Shown here piece after piece: positions 32,205 through 41,007 of a stretch of 45,453 nt of DNA (within the stretch, counting starts at the first letter, position 1; each line of letters starts with the position of its first letter). The DNA lies in assembly GCA_016209795.1 (NCBI GenBank), contig JACQVI010000136.1, positions 1 to 45,453 on the forward strand, given 5' to 3'. Source of the stretch: Ignavibacteriota bacterium (GTDB taxonomy: Bacteria; Bacteroidota; Ignavibacteria; UBA10030; SZUA-254). The position numbers were made by a program, and so were the translations under genes. The notes beneath the pieces were generated by a model. It searched no databases, was not told the DNA's origin, and saw nothing but the letters and a program-made list of their open reading frames with translations.

Positions 32205-34769
32205 ATGAAACCATATATAGTCATATTGCAAGTTCTTGCATGTCTTCTGGCTCTTTCTTCTGTAATAGCTCAGCAGCCTAAGTTAGTAAGAATACAATCT
32301 GGCGCTCAACTTGCACCACCATTTATTCCACCTCAGAGTTCGGGGTCAAGCAGCCAAGCGCCAGACATCCGTATTTATCCCAGCAGCAATCATCAAACGG
32401 AATTCACGATAGCAGTTAATCCAAATAACACGGACCAGCTATTGGTCGGAGCGAATACTCAAATTGGAACTACTACAACTACGCCAAGGCAAGGTTATTA
32501 TTACTCCGCTGACGGAGGCCAGACTTGGTCTGGGGGTGACCAACTTCCTAGTGTAGGATGGAGTTCAGACCCGGCAGTTGCTTTCGATGCAAGTAATAAC
32601 ACTTTTTTTAATTACTTAGAGGATGTCTCTGGATGGAAACTGCGAGTTAAGAAGTCTACGAATGGCGGTTCTACATGGGGAAACTATGTTGAAATACCGA
32701 GTGCAGGTGACCCGGATAAAAATCACATGGCAATTGACGTGACTAATAGTTCTTATCAAAACTATATCTATGTTGCATATACAGACTTTACCACCTCGCC
32801 CTTTCCTATACGATTATCTAGGTCAACAAATGGTGGTACGTCATATAGTACCCCAGTAAATATCAGCACAACTGTTACTGGCGGATCTCACTCACAGGGT
32901 GTTCATCTCAGTATTGGATCAAGCGGACAGTTATATGCCGTTTGGGCGGTTTATGATGATTGGGGACCCGGCGTCTATGGTGAGGATGGAATCGGGTTCA
33001 ACAAATCTACTAATGGAGGAAGCTCTTGGCTTGCATCCCCCGTCAGGATCCTTAACATTACAGGTATCAGGGACTGGTGGACGTACAAGAACACTACTGG
33101 TCAACTCATCCGTGTTAACAGTTTTCCATCGATGGCAGTTGATCAGAGTGGAGGAAGTTACAATGGTCATATGTACCTTGTATGGGCTGATAGACGATAC
33201 GGTGATCCCGATATTTTACTAAGCAAATCGTCAGATGACGGGACAACTTGGACGACACCTATTCGAGTAAATAAGGACACCCAAGGTAATGGCAGAGACC
33301 AATGGATGCCATGGGTAACAGTAAATACCGATGGCGTTGTCAATGTTACATTCTTGGATAGCAGGAATGATAATACTTCACCTGTGAATCAAATGACAGA
33401 AGCGTGGGCCGCTCAATCTTACGACGGAGGAGCTAACTTCAGGGAGTATCGTATAAGCGATTATGCCTTCATGCCATATCCTGTATATAGTAATGGCTAC
33501 ATGGGTGATTATAATGCTATAAGCTCAAATAAAGGCTACGCGTTCCCTGTCTGGTCTGACAATACGACCGTTATCAACAATACAGCAATCTACCAAGCGG
33601 ATCTTGAGCGGTTTGGTACATACAAAGTTGTTCCACCACTGGTAGCCAACTGGAACATGGTTGGTGTACCTGTAGTGGTACACGATTTTGCTAAAGCGGC
33701 AGTCTATCCGAGTTCAATTTCAAGTGCATCACGCTGGGATACGACATGCCAGTGCTATGTTGTCACCGATCCGTTAAAAAACGGTGAAGGCTACTGGATA
33801 AAATTTCCAGCAGGTGCTTCGGAAACAAACTTAGGCGCCCCGATCTACAGCTATGCCATGCGAGTTGCTAACCTGTGGAATATGATCGGATCGATTTCCA
33901 AAAACGTAGCAACATCTTCTGTGGTTCAAAATCCTCCAGGCATTGTAATCTCATCATACTTTAAGTACAACAACGGCTATGTAGCGGTGACTACCTTAGA
34001 AGCCGGCTTAGGCTTTTGGGTAAAATGTAATGGAAGTGGTACGTTGACACTTATTGCTGCACCTCCGAAAGTCTCAGGTGGCATCGATTTCTTAGCTTCA
34101 CTCGATAAGTTTACCGTCATTGATGGAATTGATCAAAGACAGGAGATGTATGTGCGGAACATCACGTTATATTTATCAAAAGGCAATGGGATAGAAACAG
34201 CGAGCGAGGAGATGCCACCTCCGCCTCCTGAGGGATCCTTCGATGCTCGTTTTAAGTCGAATAACTATATCCATGCCATCTCACCCGAAAATGGTGTCAT
34301 AGAGATACCTATTGTTGTTAGGACTGCGGTGTATCCCATGACGCTACGTTGGGAACTCCGCACGGAGAACAACGTGAAGTATTGGCTCAGAATGGACGGT
34401 GGCAAGAGTCGGATGTCACTCACTGGCTCGGGCACTTTTGTATTTAGCACATATACAGACGGGACTATTCACCTTGAGGCTCAAGCGGGTACTGCGTTAA
34501 TTCCACAGGTCTATTCACTTAGTCAGAACTATCCGAATCCCTTCAATCCAGAGACACGGATATCATACACTTTACCGAAGACCGACCATTTAAAATTAGT
34601 TGTGTACGATATTCTCGGTAGGCAAGTCGCAACGCTCGTGAATGGGATGCAAGATGCTGGCTATAAAATCGTCAGTTTCGATGCCAGCAATTTACCAAGT
34701 GGTGTTTACTTCTATCGACTCCAAGCAGGCAAATTCACTGATGTGAAGAAGATGCTGCTCATGCGCTAA
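32205..34769 (+). CDS. Large secreted sialidase-like propeller protein with T9SS sorting domain
   Basis: 854 residues; AAGGGGAG precedes the ATG. Signal peptide (MKPYIVILQVLACLLALSSVIAQ). The N-terminal ~470 residues form an exo-sialidase-type propeller with SADGGQTWSG, STNGGSTWG, STNGGSSWL and SSDDGTTWTT. A second domain follows (about 475-640) with two repeats around NWNMVGVPVVVHD / LWNMIGSISKNVA and GEGYWIKF / GLGFWVKC. A beta-rich domain follows, then the T9SS domain QNYPNPFNPETRISYTLP, LVVYDILGRQVATLVN, SGVYFYRLQAGKF. Catalytic sialidase residues were not identified, so binding rather than cleavage is possible. Confidence 0.85.
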   Translation: MKPYIVILQVLACLLALSSVIAQQPKLVRIQSGAQLAPPFIPPQSSGSSSQAPDIRIYPSSNHQTEFTIAVNPNNTDQLLVGANTQIGTTTTTPRQGYYYSADGGQTWSGGDQLPSVGWSSDPAVAFDASNNTFFNYLEDVSGWKLRVKKSTNGGSTWGNYVEIPSAGDPDKNHMAIDVTNSSYQNYIYVAYTDFTTSPFPIRLSRSTNGGTSYSTPVNISTTVTGGSHSQGVHLSIGSSGQLYAVWAVYDDWGPGVYGEDGIGFNKSTNGGSSWLASPVRILNITGIRDWWTYKNTTGQLIRVNSFPSMAVDQSGGSYNGHMYLVWADRRYGDPDILLSKSSDDGTTWTTPIRVNKDTQGNGRDQWMPWVTVNTDGVVNVTFLDSRNDNTSPVNQMTEAWAAQSYDGGANFREYRISDYAFMPYPVYSNGYMGDYNAISSNKGYAFPVWSDNTTVINNTAIYQADLERFGTYKVVPPLVANWNMVGVPVVVHDFAKAAVYPSSISSASRWDTTCQCYVVTDPLKNGEGYWIKFPAGASETNLGAPIYSYAMRVANLWNMIGSISKNVATSSVVQNPPGIVISSYFKYNNGYVAVTTLEAGLGFWVKCNGSGTLTLIAAPPKVSGGIDFLASLDKFTVIDGIDQRQEMYVRNITLYLSKGNGIETASEEMPPPPPEGSFDARFKSNNYIHAISPENGVIEIPIVVRTAVYPMTLRWELRTENNVKYWLRMDGGKSRMSLTGSGTFVFSTYTDGTIHLEAQAGTALIPQVYSLSQNYPNPFNPETRISYTLPKTDHLKLVVYDILGRQVATLVNGMQDAGYKIVSFDASNLPSGVYFYRLQAGKFTDVKKMLLMR

Positions 34770-34814
34770 TCGACTTGACTATCTTGTAACTCGCAAGCCA
34801 GCTTTATTCTAGTA

Positions 34815-34847
34815 AACCTCCCGCAGGTTCTGAACCTACGGGAGGTT
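34815..34847. terminator. Bidirectional terminator between convergent genes
   Basis: AACCTCCCG (34815-34823) / CGGGAGGTT (34839-34847) with an inner AGGTT/AACCT hairpin, flanked by AATTTTAAA on the plus side. It separates the T9SS gene from the end of metH. Confidence 0.8.
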
Positions 34848-34851
34848 AATT

Positions 34852-37800
34852 TTAAACATTAAAATACCTCGCCTCGGGATGATGAACGATGATGGCAGAG
34901 GTCGATTGCTCAGGAACAAGTTGATACTCTTCCGTCAACGTTACACCGATCCGCTCAGGCTTCAGAAGTTCAAAGAGCTTCGATTGGTCTTCAAGACTTG
35001 GACATGCTGGATAGCCAAAGCTATAACGTGAGCCTTGATAATGTTGACTGAACAGCTTCTTAATTTCCTGTGCATCGTTCTGGTGAATATTCAGCTCTTC
35101 CCTGATCTTCTTGTGCCACAGCTCTGCCAGCGCCTCAGCAGATTCTACGCTTAGTCCATGGAAGTAAAGATAGTCTTTATAGTTGTTGGACTTAAACAAT
35201 TGCGCAGAATGTTCAGATGCGACCTTTCCCATTGTCACCAAGTGAAATGCAACAACATCAATCTTCCCAGAATCTTTTGAGGCAAAGAAATCCGAAATGC
35301 AGAAAAATCGACCTTTCGTTTGACGAGGGAATCTAAAACGTATCCATTCTTTGAGATCTTGGATTGCGGATTGCGGATTGCGGATTGCGAGTTCGGGAAT
35401 TGCATTCCACGTTGCTGTTGGATCGTTCGCATTGGTCGGTCGATATATAATGAGATCATCCCCATCGGACTGACATGGAAAATAACCATAGACAACCTTC
35501 GGATCAAGCAAGAGTTTTCGCTTCACTATCGTTTTTAACCGTTGGAAGTCAGGATACACTTTCTGATCCAGCATTTTTTTGTATTCAGCCTCAGTCAATT
35601 TCCCTCTTCGTACCTGCCACTGACCCCGAATGAGCGCTGCTTCGTTGATGTAACAAAAAATTTCTTCTAGAGCAATATTCTCGACAACCTTCGCTCCCCA
35701 GAACGGTGGTAATGGGATTTCTGCAGTGGTAACAGTTTTAGAAACCTGTTGTGCAATTTTTTTAGACATCGCAATTTTTGCTTCGAGTCCAATGAGATTT
35801 TCGTCTTCTTCCTCCGTTGCTTTGGGAGTAACGATTGGCATTTCTGCAATTGGTCTGTCACCATTTCTTCGTGAGGCGATCTGCTCCATGTATCGAAGAC
35901 CATCGAAAGCATCGTTTGCGTAGTACAGCTCGCCTTTGTAAATCTGCCGAAGGTCTTGCTCAACATAACGACGAGTGAGCGCCGCACCACCCAAAATGAC
36001 CGGCCGCAAAACACCACGCTCGTTCATCACTTCAAGATTTTGTTTCATAATCAGCGTCGACTTCACCAGCAAGCCAGACATACCAATTGCATCAGCGTTG
36101 TGTTCGTGACACGCTGTAAGCATTCTATCCAATGGGCACTGGATACCCAAATTAATCACCTTATAGCCGTTGTTCGTCAGGATGATGTCGACCAGATTTT
36201 TCCCGATATCGTGCACATCTCCTTTCACCGTAGCAATGACCATAGTTCCCTTGCTGGTAGATGCAGCTTTGTCCATGAACTTCTCGAGATAGCCCACGGC
36301 AGCCTTCATCGCTTCAGCCGACTGCAAGACAAACGGAAGCTGCATTTGTCCGCTGCCAAAGAGATCACCGACAATCTTCATCCCATCCAGTAAAATATTG
36401 TTGATGATGTCAAGCGCTGCATATTGTTTCAACGCTTCGTCGAGATCCGACTGCATGTTGATTTTATTGCCTTCGATGATGCGGTTTTTCAAACGCTCTT
36501 CAACAGTAGCCGCCACTTTTTCCACCCTCTTCACTTCACCCTTCTTTGCGGAGTAGTAAGCGATCAACGCTTGCAGTGGATCATAGCCATCCGTACGCTC
36601 ATCGAAGATTAACTTTCGGCAAAGTTCCTGTTCTCCTTCAGAAATTTTGTACAGCGGAAGTATCTTCGAGGCATGAACAATCGCCATGTCAAGCCCATAC
36701 TCAATGGCATAATGCAGGAAGACGCTGTTAAGAACATGCCGCGCATGAGGTGCCAGACCAAACGAAACATTGCTTACACCAAGGCTTGTGTGCACGTTAG
36801 GAAACTCTTTTTTGATGAGCCTGATCGCCTCGACGGTTTCGATGCCCGCTTTTCGAAATTCCTCATCGCCCGAGCCAAGGGTGAAGGTCAGTGTGTCGAA
36901 GATGAGATCGTGCTCTCGCATGCTGAATTTCTGAGTTGCAAGATGATAGATTCGCCGTGCAATCTCTAATTTTCGCTGTGCAGTTTTTGCCATTCCTTGT
37001 TCATCAATTGTGAGGGCGATGACGGCAGCACCGTACTTCTTGCACAGAGGCAGAACTCTCGCCATCCGTTCTTCACCATCTTCCATGTTGATGGAATTGA
37101 CAATCGCTTTGCCGCCAATCCGCTGCAACGCTTCTTCAATCACCGGCGGCTCAGTCGAATCGATCATCAAGGGAACAGTGATCTGCGTGTTGAATCGAGT
37201 GATAAGCTCACGCATGTCACGAGCCTCATCACGACCGACATACGCCGTGCACACGTCAAGGATATGAGCCCCCTCCCGCCCTTGCTGCTTTCCCATTGCT
37301 ACCATGCCTTCCCAATCTTCTTTCGCAAGAAGCTCACGGAACATCTTGCTGCCGTTGGCATTCGTTCGCTCGCCTACAAGAATTGGTGGAGGATCGATAT
37401 GAAATGGAACACTTTGATATAAGCTTGAACAGCTTGGCGAAAATTCTTGCTTGCGAGGCGTTGGTGATAGTGATCCCACCGCTTCGACAAGTTTCTTCAA
37501 ATGCTCTTTTGTCGTACCACAGCATCCACCGACGACATTTACACCTAAGTCTTTTACAAAGTGAGAGAGATAGTACACCAACTCATCAGGAGTGAGTCTG
37601 TAGTGCGGTCGCCCTCCCACATTCTCAGGAACGCCAGCATTTGGCATGACAAAGACCGGCTTCGGACTGTTTGCACAGAGAAAACGTACATTCTCCGACA
37701 TCTCCTTTGGACCCGTGGCACAGTTCATTCCGATAAGATCGATGTCGTACGGTTCAAGCGACGTCATCGCCGCCGAGATTTCCGTCCCGAGAAGCATCGT

Positions 37801-38394
37801 TCCCATTGCTTCAATAGTAACAGAAGCAATGATGGGAATTTTCTTTCGCACCTCTGCTAAATACATGAAGATACCAGCTAATGCTGCTTTCGCCTGCAGA
37901 ATATCCTGACACGTCTCAACACAGAGAAGATCAACGCCGCCTTCAACAAGTCCTTTGGCTTGAATATAGTATGCAGTCTCCATCTCTTTGAAGCTGATAT
38001 GTCCAAGAGAAGGAAGTTTTGTCGTTGGACCCATCGAGCCAGCAACGATTCGTGGATGTGCTGGAGTAGAGAAATCCCGTGCAACACGTTGAGCAAGCTT
38101 CGCCGCTTCATAATTCAGTGTATATGCTTGATCGGCAAGACCGTATTCTCCTAACACAATTGGTGTTGAGCCAAAGCTATCCGTTTCGATGACGTCGCAG
38201 CCAACTTCAAGAAAATCCGCATGGATTTTTTCGACGGATGATGGCTTTGTTATGACAAGGTATTCATTACACCCTTCGTATTTCTCCCCGCCGAAGTCAT
38301 CCGCAGTTAAGTTCTGCGTCTGGATGCTGACACCCATCGCGCCATCGAAAACGATGACTTTTTCTTTCAGTATGTCAAGAAAGGATTTTGTCAC
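34852..38394 (-). CDS. metH: Cobalamin-dependent methionine synthase
   Basis: 1180 residues, all four modules. Homocysteine domain: FDGAMGVSIQ; zinc Cys in GMNCATGP and VVGGCCGTTKEHL. Pterin domain: VGERTNANGSKMFRELL. B12-binding domain: cap, then GDVHDIGKNLVDIIL with the cobalt-ligand His. C-terminal activation domain ends HHPEARYFNV. It methylates homocysteine using methyl-tetrahydrofolate. Start is a GTG at 38394 abutting an A/T-rich repeat, with no clear ribosome site. Four tandem heptamers GGATTGC (35361-35388) sit inside the activation domain, encoding AIRNPQSAIQ at about residues 1003-1012. No cobalamin riboswitch seen upstream. Confidence 0.93.
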   Translation of the reverse strand: MTKSFLDILKEKVIVFDGAMGVSIQTQNLTADDFGGEKYEGCNEYLVITKPSSVEKIHADFLEVGCDVIETDSFGSTPIVLGEYGLADQAYTLNYEAAKLAQRVARDFSTPAHPRIVAGSMGPTTKLPSLGHISFKEMETAYYIQAKGLVEGGVDLLCVETCQDILQAKAALAGIFMYLAEVRKKIPIIASVTIEAMGTMLLGTEISAAMTSLEPYDIDLIGMNCATGPKEMSENVRFLCANSPKPVFVMPNAGVPENVGGRPHYRLTPDELVYYLSHFVKDLGVNVVGGCCGTTKEHLKKLVEAVGSLSPTPRKQEFSPSCSSLYQSVPFHIDPPPILVGERTNANGSKMFRELLAKEDWEGMVAMGKQQGREGAHILDVCTAYVGRDEARDMRELITRFNTQITVPLMIDSTEPPVIEEALQRIGGKAIVNSINMEDGEERMARVLPLCKKYGAAVIALTIDEQGMAKTAQRKLEIARRIYHLATQKFSMREHDLIFDTLTFTLGSGDEEFRKAGIETVEAIRLIKKEFPNVHTSLGVSNVSFGLAPHARHVLNSVFLHYAIEYGLDMAIVHASKILPLYKISEGEQELCRKLIFDERTDGYDPLQALIAYYSAKKGEVKRVEKVAATVEERLKNRIIEGNKINMQSDLDEALKQYAALDIINNILLDGMKIVGDLFGSGQMQLPFVLQSAEAMKAAVGYLEKFMDKAASTSKGTMVIATVKGDVHDIGKNLVDIILTNNGYKVINLGIQCPLDRMLTACHEHNADAIGMSGLLVKSTLIMKQNLEVMNERGVLRPVILGGAALTRRYVEQDLRQIYKGELYYANDAFDGLRYMEQIASRRNGDRPIAEMPIVTPKATEEEDENLIGLEAKIAMSKKIAQQVSKTVTTAEIPLPPFWGAKVVENIALEEIFCYINEAALIRGQWQVRRGKLTEAEYKKMLDQKVYPDFQRLKTIVKRKLLLDPKVVYGYFPCQSDGDDLIIYRPTNANDPTATWNAIPELAIRNPQSAIQDLKEWIRFRFPRQTKGRFFCISDFFASKDSGKIDVVAFHLVTMGKVASEHSAQLFKSNNYKDYLYFHGLSVESAEALAELWHKKIREELNIHQNDAQEIKKLFSQHYQGSRYSFGYPACPSLEDQSKLFELLKPERIGVTLTEEYQLVPEQSTSAIIVHHPEARYFNV
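35361..35388. repeat. Four tandem 7-base repeats inside metH
   Basis: GGATTGC x4 on the plus strand, read as AIRNPQSAIQ by metH. Unit length is not a multiple of three, so copy-number change would shift the frame. Confidence 0.85.
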
Positions 38395-38395
38395 T

Positions 38396-38425
38396 GATTT
38401 TAGATTGTAGATTTTAGATTTTGAT
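38396..38425. repeat. GATTTTAGATTGTAGATT-type A/T-rich repeat
   Basis: Short direct repeats of (W)GATTTTAGATT directly upstream of the metH start. A sister copy lies at 27703-27730, where it forms the end of queG. Confidence 0.6.
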
Positions 38426-38481
38426 GGTTGTTATGCATCTCCAGTATTTCTGAGCTTCTCTAAACAGTGAATCCCTCCCAA

Positions 38482-38506
38482 ACCCTCCCTTTAGTAAAGG
38501 GAGGGT
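38482..38506. repeat. Perfect 12-bp palindrome
   Basis: ACCCTCCCTTTA (38482-38493), G, TAAAGGGAGGGT (38495-38506), within a longer imperfect palindrome 38470-38516. Same type as the one at 6336-6380. May also terminate transcription. Confidence 0.65.
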
Positions 38507-38568
38507 AGGGTGAGATTCAACATAAGCAGTTACAGTCCCATTTTCATCTTTATGCATAAGATCAATCA

Positions 38569-38841
38569 TTAACTTACACTCACTTCCTCACACGCAAGCC
38601 ACGCTGCATAACGCAACGCCTCGCCTATGTCTCCAGGCTCAAGATCAGGATATTCCTTGACAAGCTCCTTCACCGACATACCGCTTGTAACGAGACTTAC
38701 AACGAGTGAAACGGGTATTCGCATTCCTCGAATACAAGCCTGTCCACCCCTGATATGTTGATCAAATGTTATTCTCTTGAACGTCTGGTACTTTGATTTA
38801 GATTCTCTTACCACCTGTGGTTTTGACGCACCCTTCTTCAT
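38569..38841 (-). CDS. DUF433 (VapB-like antitoxin) protein
   Basis: 90 residues, AAGGAG eight bases before the ATG. The N-terminal tail is basic. The domain contains FDQHIRGGQACIRGMRIPVS, then LVVSLVTSGMSVKELVKEYP and DLEPGDIGEALRYAAWLACE, the complete DUF433 helix-turn-helix pattern. In many genomes such proteins precede a PIN-like toxin (DUF5615); none follows here on the same strand, so it is an orphan or a solitary regulator. It lies between metH and a thioredoxin-like gene. Confidence 0.85.
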   Translation of the reverse strand: MKKGASKPQVVRESKSKYQTFKRITFDQHIRGGQACIRGMRIPVSLVVSLVTSGMSVKELVKEYPDLEPGDIGEALRYAAWLACEEVSVS

Positions 38842-38961
38842 GAATCTTACTCCTTTTCGGTCTTTAACTTAAGATAGATTCGAAAACAATAACGGCGATT
38901 TTGTCCCACCTCTCCAAAGATGAGATCAAACCGCCGTACCAGTGTCTGCTTTATGACTCCG

Positions 38962-39984
38962 TTAGCTATGAATACTCATCTCCGGAATAACACATGAGAC
39001 AAATGAAATAGAATACAGTGTAAACCCGTTGGCACGAGTGCTCAGCTTCAGCTTGTACTCACCAAATTCTTTGTTCTTGACAATGTTATACAGCTTTGCA
39101 TCTCTGACGAGGAAGTAACTCCTTCCCTCCTCATCGGTCAAGATATCATCTCCTTGATTTTCTAAAGTCAAGTACCGATCGTCTTGCTGAGCAAACACCT
39201 GAAAATTTTTTTCACCCTCGGGCTTGATCACAGCATTGACTTCTTTCGCCTGATACGTGATGAGAAGATATCCTTCTTTGCCATCGGTTTCATTTAATCG
39301 CACAGAGTTTCTATCATTCAACCAGTTACCATGCAGATAGAGCCGCCCTGGAATGTAGAAGCTGGGATCTTCATAGTGTATGGTTGATTCAGGAGAATAA
39401 CCTTCAACATTTCCAAGAGTCCCCCGATGCCATCCTGTAAGAATTTCCGGCGTGACTCGATAACATATTGCACCGGGTCGATCAGTGTCACGAACGGGAT
39501 CCATGATAAGCGGAAACTCTGCATGATATCCTGCTTCATGTAATAACGCCTGCATTGCATGCTCAAAATTCTGGTACGATCCTTCTCCGGCATGAATGTA
39601 TCGGATGAACCCATTTTTATCGATGAGATACTTCGTGGGCCAGACACTCGTCCGATAGGCATTCCAGATGATGAAGTCGTTATCCATCACAACTGGGTAG
39701 TGGACTCCTAATCGTTCAATTGCTTTACGTACTCTTATCGGATCACGTGCAAACGGAAACTCTGGTGTGTGTACTCCAATTGTTACCAATCCTTTATCAT
39801 TATATCGGCGATGCCATTCCTGCACGTACGGCAGTGCTCTAAGGCAAGCCTGGCACGTGTAATCCCAAAAATCTATGAGGATGATGTACCCTTGCAATGC
39901 ATAGATCGGGATGGGATCGGAGTTAAACCAGAAATCTCCGTATAGCTGCGGTGACCGATATTCTTGCGGTAGCAATTCCATCAA
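38962..39984 (-). CDS. Thioredoxin-like protein with C-terminal DipZ-type domain
   Basis: 340 residues. The N-terminal thioredoxin/redoxin fold has the redox pair in FWDYTCQACLRALP (Cys-x2-Cys, about residues 44-47) and the cis-Pro region VWPTKYLIDKNG. The C-terminal ~170 residues (from about YRVTPEILTGWHRGTLGNVE) match the beta-sandwich found after thioredoxin in DipZ/CcdA-fusion proteins, but no membrane part is present. No signal peptide is visible, so cytoplasmic location is likely, though an upstream start cannot be excluded. Partner unknown. Confidence 0.75.
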   Translation of the reverse strand: MMELLPQEYRSPQLYGDFWFNSDPIPIYALQGYIILIDFWDYTCQACLRALPYVQEWHRRYNDKGLVTIGVHTPEFPFARDPIRVRKAIERLGVHYPVVMDNDFIIWNAYRTSVWPTKYLIDKNGFIRYIHAGEGSYQNFEHAMQALLHEAGYHAEFPLIMDPVRDTDRPGAICYRVTPEILTGWHRGTLGNVEGYSPESTIHYEDPSFYIPGRLYLHGNWLNDRNSVRLNETDGKEGYLLITYQAKEVNAVIKPEGEKNFQVFAQQDDRYLTLENQGDDILTDEEGRSYFLVRDAKLYNIVKNKEFGEYKLKLSTRANGFTLYSISFVSCVIPEMSIHS

Positions 39985-40158
39985 TGGTCGTGAGATTGTT
40001 CCAAAAACCCTTTAATTAAAATATAGAGAAAACAGAACGGAGAAGCAAGCTCAGGATGATCTCAGATGTGCAATCTCAGATGTGCAATGTGAGGTGTGAG
40101 TAAACGAAAATTTGCCCAAGATTCTTTTTTTACTTTTTAATTTTGTGAGCACCTTTGG

Positions 40159-40286
40159 TCTACGAGTGTGTCCGAAAACTCGGTAGCCGCAACCTTCAGG
40201 TTGCGTTCTCGATCCAATTTCGCAGGCATGAAGCCTGCGGCTACCACGCTTGCAATGGTTTTCGGACAGATTCTACGACTCGTAGA
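40159..40286. repeat. 128-bp cruciform intergenic repeat
   Basis: Outer arms TCTACGAGT (40159-40167) / ACTCGTAGA (40278-40286); next TGTCCGAAAAC (40169-40179) / GTTTTCGGACA (40258-40268); next GGTAGCCGCA / TGCGGCTACC. At the tips are two hairpins, GCAACC-ttca-GGTTGC and GCAGGC-atga-GCCTGC-like. Resembles REPIN/MITE-type elements. It fills much of the 336-base gap 39985-40320, which has no gene. Confidence 0.8.
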
Positions 40287-40320
40287 GCCCCATGGCGCCT
40301 TGCACTACACTTTGAATTTT

Positions 40321-41007
40321 TCATTTCCCCTTCCCTCCTTCCACAACAATCACAAATTCTCCCTTCATATTCTTCCTTTCAAAGTAGCGATACAATTCAG
40401 GTGCTGTGCCTCGAAAGATCTGCTCATCGGGCATCGTAAGATTGAAGGCAACGCAAACTCCACGCTCATCACCAAAAACCACTGCCAAATCCTTCATCAA
40501 GGCAACAAGACGATACGGAGTATCCATGAAGACCATCGTCCGTCGCTCATTCCGCAGCTGACGCAACTCAGAGATGCGACGATTGCTTTTCGGAGAAAGA
40601 AATCCATAGAATAAAAATTGATCGATAGGAAAGCCACAGATGGTCAGCGCCGGCAACAGTGATGATGTACCGGGAATCGGAACGATGGTGATCTTCTGCT
40701 CGATAGCTTTTCGAACAAGGATTTGTCCCGGGTCGGAAAACACCGGCGTGCCTGCATCTGAAATCAGTGCTACGTTTTTCCCCTGCTTCAAGTGATCGAG
40801 AATATGAAACGATGCAGCCGCTTCGTTGTGTTCGTTCAGCGTCTCTACTACCTTTTCTGGAATTCCATACTGTGAAAGCAAGCGGTTGCCTTCCTTCCGC
40901 TCTTCACATACGATGACATCCGCCGACTTGAGAATATTCAAAGCCCTGAACGTAATATCATCGTAATTGCCGATTGGTGTAGCAACAAGATAGAGAATAC
41001 CGCTCAT
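40321..41007 (-). CDS. rsmI: 16S rRNA 2'-O-ribose C1402 methyltransferase
   Basis: 228 residues, tetrapyrrole-methylase (SAM) fold. Begins GILYLVATPIGNYDDITFRA; has EERKEGNRLLSQYGI, ALISDAGTPVFSDPG, VPIPGTSSLLPALTICGFP and FYGFLSPKSNRR, the standard RsmI series. RsmI with RsmH modifies C1402 in the ribosomal P-site. Slightly shorter at the C-terminus than E. coli RsmI. Its ATG overlaps the stop of the upstream transporter gene (ATGA). Confidence 0.93.
   Translation of the reverse strand: MSGILYLVATPIGNYDDITFRALNILKSADVIVCEERKEGNRLLSQYGIPEKVVETLNEHNEAAASFHILDHLKQGKNVALISDAGTPVFSDPGQILVRKAIEQKITIVPIPGTSSLLPALTICGFPIDQFLFYGFLSPKSNRRISELRQLRNERRTMVFMDTPYRLVALMKDLAVVFGDERGVCVAFNLTMPDEQIFRGTAPELYRYFERKNMKGEFVIVVEGGKGK

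Noticed and set aside
38395-38568. Cobalamin riboswitch before metH
   Set aside because: Only palindromic and A/T-rich repeats found; no B12-box-like sequence recognised.
40155-40614. Plus-strand frames over the cruciform and rsmI
   Set aside because: Made of repeat sequence plus antisense of rsmI.
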